Shown piece after piece: positions 54,373-64,000 of a stretch of 64,000 bases of DNA (positions are counted from its first letter, which is position 1; each line of letters opens with the position of its first letter). Under the pieces are notes generated by a model. The model worked only from the letters and a program-made list of their open reading frames with translations. It was not told the DNA's origin and did no database searches. The position numbers were made by a program, and so were the translations under genes. Origin of the DNA: Maniola hyperantus (taxonomy: Eukaryota > Arthropoda > Insecta > Lepidoptera > Nymphalidae); NCBI RefSeq assembly GCF_902806685.2, contig NC_048554.1, positions 1 to 64,000 of the forward strand, in the 5' to 3' direction.

Positions 54373-55621
54373 TTCAACTGTAGAGGAGCTCGTGCCGATA
54401 TGAGCCACGTGCGCGTCTGTGTGGAGCCGCCACTTTGCCGCATAGTCGGAGCTCCAACTGCATTATCCCTTCAACTGTAGAGGAGCTCGTGCCGATATGA
54501 GCCACGTGCGCGTCTGTGTGGAGCCGCCACTTTGCCGCATAGTCGGAGCTCCAACTGCATTATCCCTTCAACTGTAGAGGAGCTCGTGCCGATATGAGCC
54601 ACGTGCGCGTCTGTGTGGAGCCGCCACTTTGCCGCATAGTCGGAGCTCCAACTGCATTATCCCTTCAACTGTAGAGGAGCTCGTGCCGATATGAGCCACG
54701 TGCGCGTCTGTGTGGAGCCGCCACTTTGCCGCATAGTCGGAGCTCCAACTGCATTATCCCTTCAACTGTAGAGGAGCTCGTGCCGATATGAGCCACGTGC
54801 GCGTCTGTGTGGAGCCGCCACTTTGCCGCATAGTCGGAGCTCCAACTGCATTATCCCTTCAACTGTAGAGGAGCTCGTGCCGATATGAGCCACGTGCGCG
54901 TCTGTGTGGAGCCGCCACTTTGCCGCATAGTCGGAGCTCCAACTGCATTATCCCTTCAACTGTAGAGGAGCTCGTGCCGATATGAGCCACGTGCGCGTCT
55001 GTGTGGAGCCGCCACTTTGCCGCATAGTCGGAGCTCCAACTGCATTATCCCTTCAACTGTAGAGGAGCTCGTGCCGATATGAGCCACGTGCGCGTCTGTG
55101 TGGAGCCGCCACTTTGCCGCATAGTCGGAGCTCCAACTGCATTATCCCTTCAACTGTAGAGGAGCTCGTGCCGATATGAGCCACGTGCGCGTCTGTGTGG
55201 AGCCGCCACTTTGCCGCATAGTCGGAGCTCCAACTGCATTATCCCTTCAACTGTAGAGGAGCTCGTGCCGATATGAGCCACGTGCGCGTCTGTGTGGAGC
55301 CGCCACTTTGCCGCATAGTCGGAGCTCCAACTGCATTATCCCTTCAACTGTAGAGGAGCTCGTGCCGATATGAGCCACGTGCGCGTTTGTGTGGAGCCGC
55401 CACTTTGCCGCATAGTCGGAGCTCCAACTGCATTATCCCTTCAACTGTAGAGGAGCTCGTGCCGATATGAGCCACGTGCGCGTTTGTGTGGAGCCGCCAC
55501 TTTGCCGCATAGTCGGAGCTCCAACTGCATTATCCCTTCAACTGTAGAGGAGCTCGTGCCGATATGAGCCACGTGCGCGTCTGTGTGGAGCCGCCACTTT
55601 GCCGCATAGTCGGAGCTCCAA
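54373..55621. repeat. 97-bp tandem array, 12 full copies plus one partial
   Basis: Units start at 54373 and every 97 bp to 55537. They are nearly identical; two neighbouring units (from 55343 and 55440) share a C-to-T change. Each unit holds the E-box CACGTG in GCCACGTGCGCG, two GAGCTC sites and CCGCCACTTTGCCGC. 97 is not a multiple of 3 and no exon is recognised. It lies 0.36 kb beyond the kelch stop. Confidence 0.9.
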
Positions 55622-55979
55622 CTCATACTATGTAGGTCGAATCAGTAACGCGACTAACGCGGATACATGTTCTCCAATTTCATTAAATTTGCTCTTCTGA
55701 TCGGAATCTACTGAAAATATTTTGCTGAACCAAATATTAGGTTAAAGAATAATTGATTGTATGTACAAATGAAACATGTATGCATGTATAGTCTATATAG
55801 CAAGTGTGTCTGTGTAGCTTACCACCACCTTATACATTAGTCGTAGAGATTAGATCAAATTAGAATCACAACGGTTGACACATTTGTAATGTTGCCCGTC
55901 GCCACTGCACGTTGGACGAGCTGTTTGTTTGTCACAACTCGCACTACATACGGCACACTCACATCACTCGCAATGAGGT

Positions 55980-56549
55980 TTACGCGGAGTGCAATGCGGG
56001 CTCCGGCTCACACACTACGCTGCACGCCTCATACTCTAGAGCCTCAGCGTCACGCCACGCGTCCTCCTCCGCCTCGTCCGGCTCCTCGTCGTCCGCCTCG
56101 CAGCACGCGTGCCTCGCGCCCTGCACCACGCACACGGACGGCCTCAGTCGGGGCGGTGCGGCTCGCGGTCGCGGCGCGAGCGCGCGCGCCACGCGTCCTC
56201 CTCCGCCTCGTCCGCCTCGTCCGGCTCCTCGTCGTCCGCCTCGCAGCACGCGTGCCTCGCGCCCTGCACCACGCACACGGACGGCCTCAGTCGGGGCGGT
56301 GCGGCTCGCGGTCGCGGCGCGAGCGCGCGCGCCACGCGTCCTCCTCCGCCTCGTCCGCCTCGTCCGGCTCCTCGTCGTCCGCCTCGCAGCACGCGTGCCT
56401 CGCGCCCTGCACCACGCACACGGACGGCCTCAGTCGGGGCGGTGCGGCTCGCGGTCGCGGCGCGAGCGCGCGCGCCACGCGTCCTCCTCCGCCTCGTCCG
56501 CCTCGTCCGGCTCCTCGTCGTCCGCCTCGCAGCACGCGTGCCTCGCGCC
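55980..56549 (-). repeat. kel: 143-bp tandem array: kelch terminal exon in four copies
   Basis: Exon copies begin after TGGTGCAG| at 56549, 56406, 56263 and 56120. The first three are identical: 39 codons ending EPHRPD and TGA (56430-56549, 56287-56406, 56144-56263). The fourth (55980-56120) has the same start but lacks three residues of the acidic repeat and ends in a different, unique tail (EYEACSVVCEPEPALHSA, TAA). The fourth is probably the original; the copies nearest the preceding exon would give a different C-terminus. Confidence 0.85.
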
Positions 56550-59500
56550 CTGCACCACACCACATTACAATAATTGTATGTTACTAAGCCACTCGTACTA
56601 AGTCGCGGGCATCAGCCAGTGTTTCGTAATTATAAATGTTTTGTATTTTCATACAAAACATTTATAATTACAAAACACTGGTTAACTAATACCTAATATT
56701 GATATAAATAGTGTGAGGTCGATGATCTTTGTCAGCCCTCGCACAGACTACGTGGTGATCACTCACCCGGTAGCGCTGCAGCTGGTGCGCGGCGCGCTGG
56801 CTCTCCGGCAGCAGGTGGTAGGAGCGCGAGGCGGCGGGCGCCAGCGGCGGCGCGCGCCAGCGCGGCAGCAGCAGCACGCACGGCGGCGCCACGTCGATGG
56901 TGCCGCACGACGCCGACAGCGCCGCGCCGCCGCGCGCCGCCACCACGCGCAGCAGGCGGCGCGCGCGCGGCACGGTGCCCTGCGCGTCGCGCGCTTCCGG
57001 CAGCGCCAGGCGCTCGTTGAACTCCAGCGTCTGCGACGCGCGCCCGTGGCGGCGGCACGGCGGCGCCACGCGCCACCACCACAGCGCCGCGCCCGCGCCC
57101 ACGCCGCCCACCGCGCCGCCCACCGCGCCGCCCACCGCGCCGCCCACCGCGCCCTCCGCGTCGCCCACGTTCACGCTCTCGTACACGTTCTCCTCCTCCT
57201 GGTGACAAGTGGTTGCATTGTAGGAGCACACTCGAAACTAAATTTTAAAACTTTATTTTCAGTTATGTATTTTTTTTTTAATGATAACTTTTTAGTACCT
57301 GCTATTGTGATATTTTGCAAATCGATGTCTACATCATAATACCTATCTGCATGCCGAATTTCAGCCCGATCCGTCCAGAGCTGAGCATTGATAGATCAGT
57401 CAGTCAATCAATAGATTTTTTTTTAAATTACATGATGTTTTACAAAGTTAAAAATACATTTTAATTGAAAGCCAGTAATAAATAAAATAGAGAGTTTAAA
57501 AAAGTTTATGAAATAAAATATACAATAGAAAAAATAAAATATAAAATATATAAAAAATATAAAATATATAATAGAAAGGGTTCAAAAACGATTCCTTTTT
57601 CTGTTAACGGTACATCAGAATAAAAAAGCAGAATTAACATCTTACAAACAAAGACTGAGCTATTTTAAAATAATGTCACTTGAAAACCGACGCTGGGTCC
57701 GATCAGGTACTTCTGTTCAAAATTTTAAATTGTGAAATTGACTGCCCAAACATTTTACGCAAAATAATTTTTTCTGTGCCCCGTAAAAATTCGCGATTTT
57801 CTACGTACAAGCCTTATATTATAAGGGGATGCTGAACAAACTTAGGAGAAAACAATGTCTTGATTAGAATATGTCGAGAACATAATAATCTTTTTAAAAC
57901 TGCGAAAAATATGATAATAGATCCTCATTCACTCTCCTTGCAGCAGTACAAAAAAATGCTGCATCAGTATATTGATGCAGCATTATAAACTCATATGCTT
58001 CTTCGTAATTTTTCTTGTTTTATGTAATATTTAGTATTTAATATTTAGTACTATTGTAAATTGCAGTGTTTTTATTTTTTATTTTTTCATATTTGTATTT
58101 TTAGCTTTAAGTTAACTGGTAATCCCGCACTTGCAAGCTTTTAAAATGCATGCCGGTTTGCCAGTAATTGGGTGTACACTCTAAACTTTTTCTCTGTGAA
58201 TTGTAATTGTTATTTTATAATATGTGTACTATCTGTTGGCAAACCAATAAAATAAAATAAAATAAAATACCGATGCAATATTATATCATACAAAATTTCC
58301 GAACGTTTCTTGGGACAATGAATTGAAGAAATGCTAATCCAGAATCTAAATTCAAAACACTTGTTCTCACGGGGTGAGCAAATGAGCAAAAACGACTTTT
58401 GCTCACTGGTATGGCGCTCTTTTTGATCTAGTGAGGTGGGAAATATTTTTCTTCCCTATTTAATTCGAAAAACGTAAATTGGTTTCAGGGGATAGAGAAA
58501 GCGTTCAATTTTGTTCTTCTTATGGGAGTCCGAGTTTATCTTTTTTGATGGGTTCGCGTTCGAATAACACAATACACACCTGGCGGGCGTCCTGCGCCGC
58601 GCTCGCGTACACGTGCACGTTGACGTAGCTGTTGTCTGTAGTGTGCGGGGGGTGCGGGGGGTGCGGGGCGCACGGCGCGGGCGGCGCGGCGCAGCGCGCG
58701 GGGCGCGCGGGCCGCGGCTCGGGTCAGGCGCGCTCCACCACGGCTACGCCGGCGTACGAGCGCGGCACCTGCATGGCGGCGCCCAGCACGCTCCACTGCT
58801 CGGCGGCCGGGTCGAACACCTCCACGCTGGCCAGGTTGGCGGCGCCGTCGTCGCCGCCCACCACGTACAGGCGGCCCAGGTGCGCCGCCACGCCCGCGTT
58901 GCGCCGCGCGTGCGCCATGGGCGGCGCCGGACTCCAGCCCTCGCCGGCGCGGAAGCGCTCCACGGAGCGGCGCACGGCCGGCCCGTCGTGGCCGCCCACG
59001 GCGTACAGCGCGCCGCCCGCCACACCCACGCCCGCGCCCGAGCGCCGCGCCGCCATCTCCGCCACCGGCTCCCACGCGTCGGCCGCGGGGTCGTAGCGCT
59101 CCACGCTGGGCAGGCACTGGCGCGACGCGCCGTCGTAGCCGCCCACGGCGTACAGCTTGCCGTCCAGCACGCCCACGCCCACGGACGAGCGCCGCGTGCT
59201 CATGGCGGCCACAGGGCGCCACACGCCCTCGCGCACGTCCAGCGCCTCGGCCGAGCTGAGGCCCGTGGCGCCGTCGAACCCGCCCACGGCGTAGATCACG
59301 TTGCCGATGACAGCCACGCCCAGCGTGGAGCGGCGCGCCGTGAGCGGCGGGCCCGGCGCCCACGCGTCGGCCGCCACGTCGTACACGTCCACGCTGCGCA
59401 CCCGCAGCGTGCCGTTGAAGCCGCCCACGGCGTAGAGGCGCGAGCCCACGGCCGCCAGCCCCGCGCGGCAGCGGCGGCTGGGCAGCTCGCGCGCGGGCCG

Positions 59501-62500
59501 CCAGCGTGCCGCGTCCATGTGGAAGGCCTCCACGTCACGGATGGCCTTGGGCGCCTGGCCGCCCACCACGAGCAGCAGGCGCGGCTCGCGCGGCGGCTGG
59601 CGCGGCCGCGCGCGCGCGCACGTGGCGGCGGCGGCGGCGCGGCGCTCGGGCCGCAGCAGGTGGAACGACAGCGCCTCGATCACCAGGTCCTGCGCACACG
59701 CACCGATCAACATTTGCAATGCTCAAAGCGCCAGAAGACGAACATAGCGCGCCGACTCACCTTGACGCGCAGCTCGGCGCTAGCGAGCGGCTCGGCGGCG
59801 GCGCGCGCCACCAGCGCGTCCTGCGGCAGCAGCGGCAGCCGCACGTGCTCCAGCAGCGCGCCCAGCTGCGCGCGCCGCGCCTGCGCGCAACACACAACAC
59901 CGCACTGGCTGTACTTTTGACGAAGTCAATTTGACAATCAATAAGAGTAACATGTTTCCTATTTTGAATAAATAATTTAGACTTGACATTTTAGAGTTTG
60001 GATGCTCACCTCGGGCTCGTGCTGCATCCAGCGGATGACCGCGTCCAGCACGACTTCCTCGTTGGGCACCTGCGACGTGAACACGTGTTAGGTCGCGGTC
60101 GGGCACGGATACGGTACAACACAAAGAGAAGCAGCTGGGTTACCGTGATGCGGTCGCTGTCGAGCAGCGCGCCCAGCGCGCCCGCCTCCAGCGCCACGAA
60201 CTCCTCCGTCTCCAGCACCTGCGCGCGGAGAACATATTGCATTACTTAACAACCGGATTTCGAGTAATTATAATATCGATGCAATAGCAACAGATTCGAA
60301 GATAATCTGAAAAAACGTGACTTTTTATTTATTTAGATACAAGTTAGCCCTTGACTGCAATGTCACCTGGCGGTAAGTGATAATTTTTTTTTCTTATCGA
60401 CTTAATGAAAAGTTAACATTTTACACCACACTTTAAGACCAAAGCACTAGATAAAAACTGAGACTGGTGTTTGCAGTTTGCGGCCCAAATAGACCCTATA
60501 GTCTGTGCTAGGTCTGACAAGATGATGGAAGCCGGTGGAAGGGGTATGACAGTTTTTATTAAACCCATGCCCCTTTGGTTTCTACACGGCATCGTACTGA
60601 AAAGCTAAATCGCTTGGCGGCACGGCTTCGCCAGTAGGGTGGTGGCTAGCCATGACCAAAGACTCGCACCAGACAACCAGCCTCTACCATCCGTGCAGGT
60701 CGGCGAAGGCGCGGATGCCGAGTGCGTTGTCGGGCGCCAGCGCGGCCGCCAGGAAGCCGCAGGATGGTGACGGTGGGTTGCGGCGCGGGGTCTCACCTCG
60801 ACGAAGTGCCTGTCGACGAAGCGCGCGGCGGCGTCGGCCAGCTCGACGCAGGCGTGCAGGTCGGCGAAGGCGCGGATGCCGAGTGCGTTGTCGGGCGCCA
60901 GCGCGGCCGCCAGGAAGCCGCAGGATGGTGACGGTGGGTTGCGGCGCGGGGTCTCGCCTCGACGAAGTGCCTGTCGACGAAGCGCGCGGCGGCGTCGGCC
61001 AGCTCGTCGCAGGCGTGCAGGTCGGCGAAGGCGCGGATGCCGAGTGCGTTGTCGGGCGCCAGCGCGGCCGCCAGGAAGCCGCAGGATGGTGACGGTGGGT
61101 TGCGGCGCGGGGTCTCACCTCGACGAAGTGCCTGTCGACGAAGCGCGCGGCGGCGTCGGCCAGCTCGACGCAGGCGTGCAGGTCGGCGAAGGCGCGGATG
61201 CCGAGTGCGTTGTCGGGCGCCAGCGCGGCCGCCAGGAAGCCGCAGGATGGTGACGGTGGGTTGCGGCGCGGGGTCTCACCTCGACGAAGTGCCTGTCGAC
61301 GAAGCGCGCGGCGGCGTCGGCCAGCTCGACGCAGGCGTGCAGGTCGGCGAAGGCGCGGATGCCGAGTGCGTTGTCGGGCGCCAGCGCGGCCGCCAGGAAG
61401 CCGCAGGATGGTGACGGTGGGTTGCGGCGCGGGGTCTCACCTCGACGAAGTGCCTGTCGACGAAGCGCGCGGCGGCGTCGGCCAGCTCGACGCAGGCGTG
61501 CAGGTCGGCGAAGGCGCGGATGCCGAGTGCGTTGTCGGGCGCCAGCGCGGCCGCCAGGAAGCCGCAGGATGGTGACGGTGGGTTGCGGCGCGGGGTCTCA
61601 CCTCGACGAAGTGCCTGTCGACGAAGCGCGCGGCGGCGTCGGCCAGCTCGACGCAGGCGTGCAGGTCGGCGAAGGCGCGGATGCCGAGTGCGTTGTCGGG
61701 CGCCAGCGCGGCCGCCAGGAAGCCGCAGGATGGTGACGGTGGGTTGCGGCGCGGGGTCTCACCTCGACGAAGTGCCTGTCGACGAAGCGCGCGGCGGCGT
61801 CGGCCAGCTCGACGCAGGCGTGCAGGTCGGCGAAGGCGCGGATGCCGAGTGCGTTGTCGGGCGCCAGCGCGGCCGCCAGGAAGCCGCAGGATGGTGACGG
61901 TGGGTTGCGGCGCGGGGTCTCACCTCGACGAAGTGCCTGTCGACGAAGCGCGCGGCGGCGTCGGCCAGCTCGACGCAGGCGTGCAGGTCGGCGAAGGCGC
62001 GGATGCCGAGTGCGTTGTCGGGCGCCAGCGCGGCCGCCAGGAAGCCGCAGCACGCGGCGCGCGCGCCCAGCACCTGCAGCAGCGACGCGCCCGACAACAC
62101 GCTCTGCAACAACATACCTGCCATTACAATCGGCTGCGACACGTAAGTTATTAGCGGCGATTACCAGCACCGACCTGCACATTGTCTTCAGTGATGACGA
62201 GCGAGTCGGGATTGTAGACGTAGTCCACGATGGCCTCCAGGGCGTGCGGCTCCACGTCCTGAACGTGAAACAGAACTACAAATTATTGTCTTGTCAATTC
62301 TTTATCACCACAAAAAGAAGCCTCACGACCTTGGCTCCTACTTTTCAAAATATATCAATCCCGATCAGTGACCACATTGAGCTATTGGGTATAGACATCT
62401 CAATTTCGGGAAATGCGTCGAGACAAAGGCCAAAACGGCTGCCAAAAAATTTTGTATCCTGAACATGGTGAAACTTACTTCACGCCAAAAACAACTCTCA

Positions 62501-63796
62501 CTCTATATCAGGCTCCGGTTCGGTCCGGCATGCAGTACTGCTGTCACCGCTGGGATGGCTCTGTCAAGTACTAAGTCAATGCATTATAGACTCGATAGAT
62601 CGCCACGGCCGGAAGAATAATTGGCGATCAATCACTTACGCGGATTTCTGCCACCAGATTGCAACAACAAATAAAACAAACAAAACAAAAACAGCCATGT
62701 CCGAAGAGGATCTGTGAGGTTTCGTAGTCCGGCACAACCCTGGTGGCTCGAGCCGCTTCAGAATTCAGTGGGGATAAATACTCGTACCTGTATGGTGATG
62801 ACGGGTTGCGTGCGTTCGTCGAACTGCGTGAACATGGCGCGGAAGTACGGCGAGCTGGCCGCCAGCACGGCGCGGTGCGCGCTCACCGGCGCCGCCGCCG
62901 CGCCGCAGCGCGACACGGCCTGCAACAATCGTCCATTCGTTATGGGCCCCGGAACGAGAGGTTTCCTTGAGAGGTATGACAGTGGTGAAAACAATAGGAA
63001 ATATTCTTTTTTAACATTCTATTTAGAAACTAAACACGTAGACCGATTTTATTAGATCAATAGATCTGCGACGCACAGCGCACCATCATGCATTTTACCT
63101 GCAGTCGCACATCGCAAAGCAAGTCGTCGCGCCGCAAGCGCGCGAGCGCCTCCAGCAGCTGCGCGGCGTGCTGCGGGCCCGCGGCCGCGTCGCCCGCCTC
63201 GCGCCGCTGCGACGACTCATCCAGCGACGACTGCGACGCGCAGCGCACCATCATGCTGCAACATACGATTTAGTCAGTGTGAATCCAGCATTTTGTTTAT
63301 TTACAGTATTATGCCATCCCGAGTGGTGTTGGGCTTTAACCCCTTACTTTGTTCCACATCATCCCTACCCTTGTGACCTCCCCTTGCATAGCATAGTACG
63401 CAGCCAAGTTTATTGAGGCCGGCTGCACTTTTCCCTGGCCTGATGTGGCGAGTCCAGTCAAGCACTTTTCTCGCGATGCTGTACCCTCCATGTATCCATA
63501 CTTGTTTGTGGTTGATCCTATCCTGTTTATCCCAATTGCGACTTTTGTTCAAAGAGAACTGTACACTATACTTCTCCTGAAACTTCACAATATTGTTCAC
63601 AGACATAGTGCCTTTACTTTATTGCAGACAGACATCTTTAAAGCTATAACAATTGAAGTACCTTGTGAAATCTGCCAACTACAACTATAACTCATGCATA
63701 CAAACAAAAGAACAATTGTAACACTTATCAAGCAGTACTAACCTGTACCTGGCCCGGTCGCCATCACCCTCGGCTGCGCTGTGCTCCACACCAATG
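55980..63796 (-). CDS. kel: Kelch (BTB-BACK-Kelch protein) with readthrough extension; 5' end outside the window
   Basis: Exons on the minus strand: 63743-63796, 63099-63255, 62788-62919, 62175-62258, 61924-62103, 60144-60218, 60010-60069, 59761-59880, 58580-59689 (UGA at 58724-58726), 56767-57198 and 55980-56120. All junctions close in frame. The first ORF gives 608 aa in this window: BTB (LRRDDLLCDV, VSAHRAVLAASSPYFRAMF, EAIVDYVY), BACK (GIRAFADLHAC, EHVRLPLLP) and six Kelch blades with GG doublets (YAVGGYDGASRQCLPSVERY). This is the KLHL2/KLHL3/Drosophila kelch subgroup: a Cullin-3 ubiquitin ligase adaptor that also bundles actin in ovarian ring canals. After the UGA the frame stays open for 48 codons to a donor and continues through two more exons (238 codons in all), as in Drosophila kelch, where the stop is read through. 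Two exons are tandemly multiplied. Confidence 0.9.
56616..56681. repeat. Hairpin in the last kelch intron
   Basis: About 30-bp arms (CCAGTGTTTCGTAATTATAA / complementary) with one visible mismatch and a 6-nt loop. It resembles a short snapback MITE or an RNA hairpin of pre-miRNA size. Confidence 0.65.
56767..57198 (-). CDS. kel: kelch ORF2, second exon
   Basis: 144 codons, phase 0 at both ends. The acceptor is TCACCAG|GAGGAG and the donor CTACCGG|GTGAGT. It starts EEENVYESVNVGD, then a (VGGA)n run from a 12-bp microsatellite (about 57107-57155), then a long open Arg/Ala-rich segment with SYHLLPESQRAAHQLQRYR. No known domain. Confidence 0.68.
57199..58579. other. kelch intron 10 with nested repeats
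   Basis: The outer element is a CCGAACGTTTC copy (about 57425-57577 and 58268-58445) with about one minisatellite unit. It is interrupted by LINE copy 2 (57578-58267). No coding exon lies between. Confidence 0.65.
57578..58215 (+). pseudogene. 5'-truncated LINE, reverse transcriptase C-terminus (copy 2)
   Basis: Almost identical to 52204-52840 over the coding end and 3' UTR, including the one-base frameshift. It starts at the FLFLL region, so it is shorter at the 5' end, as usual for LINE insertions. It sits inside a CCGAACGTTTC element. Confidence 0.75.
58580..58723 (-). CDS. kel: kelch ORF2, first segment
   Basis: 48 sense codons after the UGA to the donor GCCAG|GTGTGT, phase 0. The start is Pro/Ala/Arg/His-rich; the end reads NSYVNVHVYASAAQDARQ, less biased and tyrosine-containing, which speaks for constraint. 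Confidence 0.68.
58724..58726 (-). other. kel: In-frame UGA followed by C (candidate readthrough stop)
   Basis: The codon reads GCC UGA CCC. UGA followed by C is the leakiest stop context known. The frame then stays open for 48 codons to a splice donor in the same phase. Confidence 0.75.
58727..59689 (-). CDS. kel: kelch exon 9, coding part before the UGA: BACK end and six Kelch blades
   Basis: 321 codons from acceptor GCGCAG|GACCTG to the UGA. The blades carry the YAVGG / W..... spacing and MSTRRSSVGVGVLDGKLYAV, very close to KLHL2/3. It ends RSYAGVAVVERA then UGA. The same exon continues to the donor at 58580. Confidence 0.93.
60405..60680. repeat. kelch intron 5: dispersed repeat fragments
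   Basis: About 60405-60520 is a third copy of the ACCAAAGCACTAGA repeat (compare 10045 and 25938). About 60535-60660 matches the body of the SINE at 47800-48062 (GCCAGTAGGGTGGTGGCTAG). Confidence 0.65.
60692..62050 (-). repeat. kel: 161-bp tandem array: 3' part of a kelch BACK exon plus its splice donor
   Basis: The real exon is 61924-62103 (acceptor TTGCAG|AGCGTG). From its TGCGGCTTCCTGGC point onward, exon end (GIRAFADLHAC ... FVDRHFVE), donor GAG|GTGAGA and the next 35 intron bases repeat with a 161-bp period. Donors lie above 61924, 61763, 61602, 61441, 61280, 61119, 60958 and 60797, followed by a ninth partial copy. The copy at 60958 has a GC instead of GT donor. The extra copies lie in the intron and have no acceptor; 161 is not a multiple of 3, so reading through them would break the frame. 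Confidence 0.93.
61924..62103 (-). CDS. kel: kelch exon 5 (authentic copy): BTB/BACK junction
   Basis: 60 codons, phase 0 at both ends. LLQVLGARAACCGFL and LGIRAFADLHACVELADAA match the BACK domain of KLHL2/3. It is the only copy with an acceptor. Confidence 0.9.
62788..63255 (-). CDS. kel: kelch exons 2 and 3: BTB domain
   Basis: Exon 2 is 63099-63255 (1 nt plus 52 codons, LLEALARLRRDDLLCDVRLQ). Exon 3 is 62788-62919 (44 codons, SAHRAVLAASSPYFRAMFTQ). These are the dimerisation and Cullin-3-binding parts of the BTB fold. Exon 4 (62175-62258) continues with EAIVDYVYNPDSLVITEDNV. Confidence 0.9.
63743..63796 (-). CDS. kel: kelch exon 1 in this window (N-terminal tail)
   Basis: A 54-bp segment with acceptor AATTGCAG|C and donor TACAG|GTTAGT. 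It reads IGVEHSAAEGDGDRARY and joins in phase to exon 2, where the split codon AG|C gives Ser. Its first codon is incomplete, so at least one more exon lies right of the window. If skipped, translation could start at the MM of exon 2. Confidence 0.6.
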
Positions 63797-64000
63797 CTGC
63801 AATTGAACAACATCTCAATGTGTATAAAACCTGGCGATTTACTGCATTAGTAAAAAGTTACAGAAGAGCTGGTCAAAGTTTTATATTTCATGAGCATTTA
63901 GTGGTATCTGGTAAGTAAGTAATCAATATTACTAACAAAATTTTCTTATTAGAATCACACAATCTCTTTTAGAATAGTAATGTTTATGTTTGGTGTCAAC

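Noticed and set aside
54357..55626. 97-bp array as a multiplied exon like the other arrays
   Set aside because: No unit frame matches kelch or another protein, and the best frames run through several stops; it is kept as a non-coding array.

Overview
The window is nuclear DNA from an insect, most likely a moth or butterfly. The host genes have insect-type introns. The interspersed repeats are of kinds I associate with Lepidoptera: a BEL/Pao retrotransposon, RTE-like LINE tails, tRNA-headed SINEs, elements carrying (GTCT)n microsatellites, and the CTAGCTGA...CCCGCG...CCGCGTGG family. Species cannot be named from sequence alone.

Layout. 1-513 is the end of an alphavirus-like (virga/tobamo-type) RNA helicase reading frame, an endogenous viral fragment. 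It is followed by A-rich DNA and 51 perfect copies of a telomere-like decamer (981-1490). A nearly intact BEL/Pao retrotransposon lies at 2510-8510, inserted into an older RTE-like LINE tail. Three host genes follow, all on the minus strand. (1) 8974-27917 encodes the microsomal triglyceride transfer protein large subunit (Mtp), with 11 distinct exons giving about 883 aa. (2) 32273-45092 encodes a calpain with an inactive active site, the CalpC type, with 10 coding exons giving 717 aa. (3) 55980-63796 (continuing past the right edge) encodes the BTB-BACK-Kelch protein Kelch, including an open 238-codon extension after an in-frame UGA. Introns and spacers are packed with decayed transposons.

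The most striking property is that small pieces of genes have become tandem arrays. Mtp exon 3 (99 bp, phase 0 at both ends, with its own splice sites) is the core of a 136-bp repeat present at least 62 times (15585-24340, interrupted by a 200-N gap). The 3' part of a kelch exon plus its splice donor is repeated with a 161-bp period (60692-62050). The last kelch exon is repeated four times with a 143-bp period (55980-56549) and offers two different C-termini. A further 97-bp array with 13 E-boxes lies just beyond kelch. All coding exons are extremely GC-rich and their proteins are flooded with Ala, Arg, Gly and Pro. Together with the telomere-like array this suggests, as an inference, a distal chromosome region with high recombination and GC-biased conversion.

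The three genes are not a pathway. Mtp loads lipid onto apoB/vitellogenin-type lipoproteins in the ER, CalpC is a non-proteolytic calpain relative, and Kelch is a Cullin-3 adaptor and actin organiser. They share orientation but are separated by independent spacers and show no sign of co-regulation.
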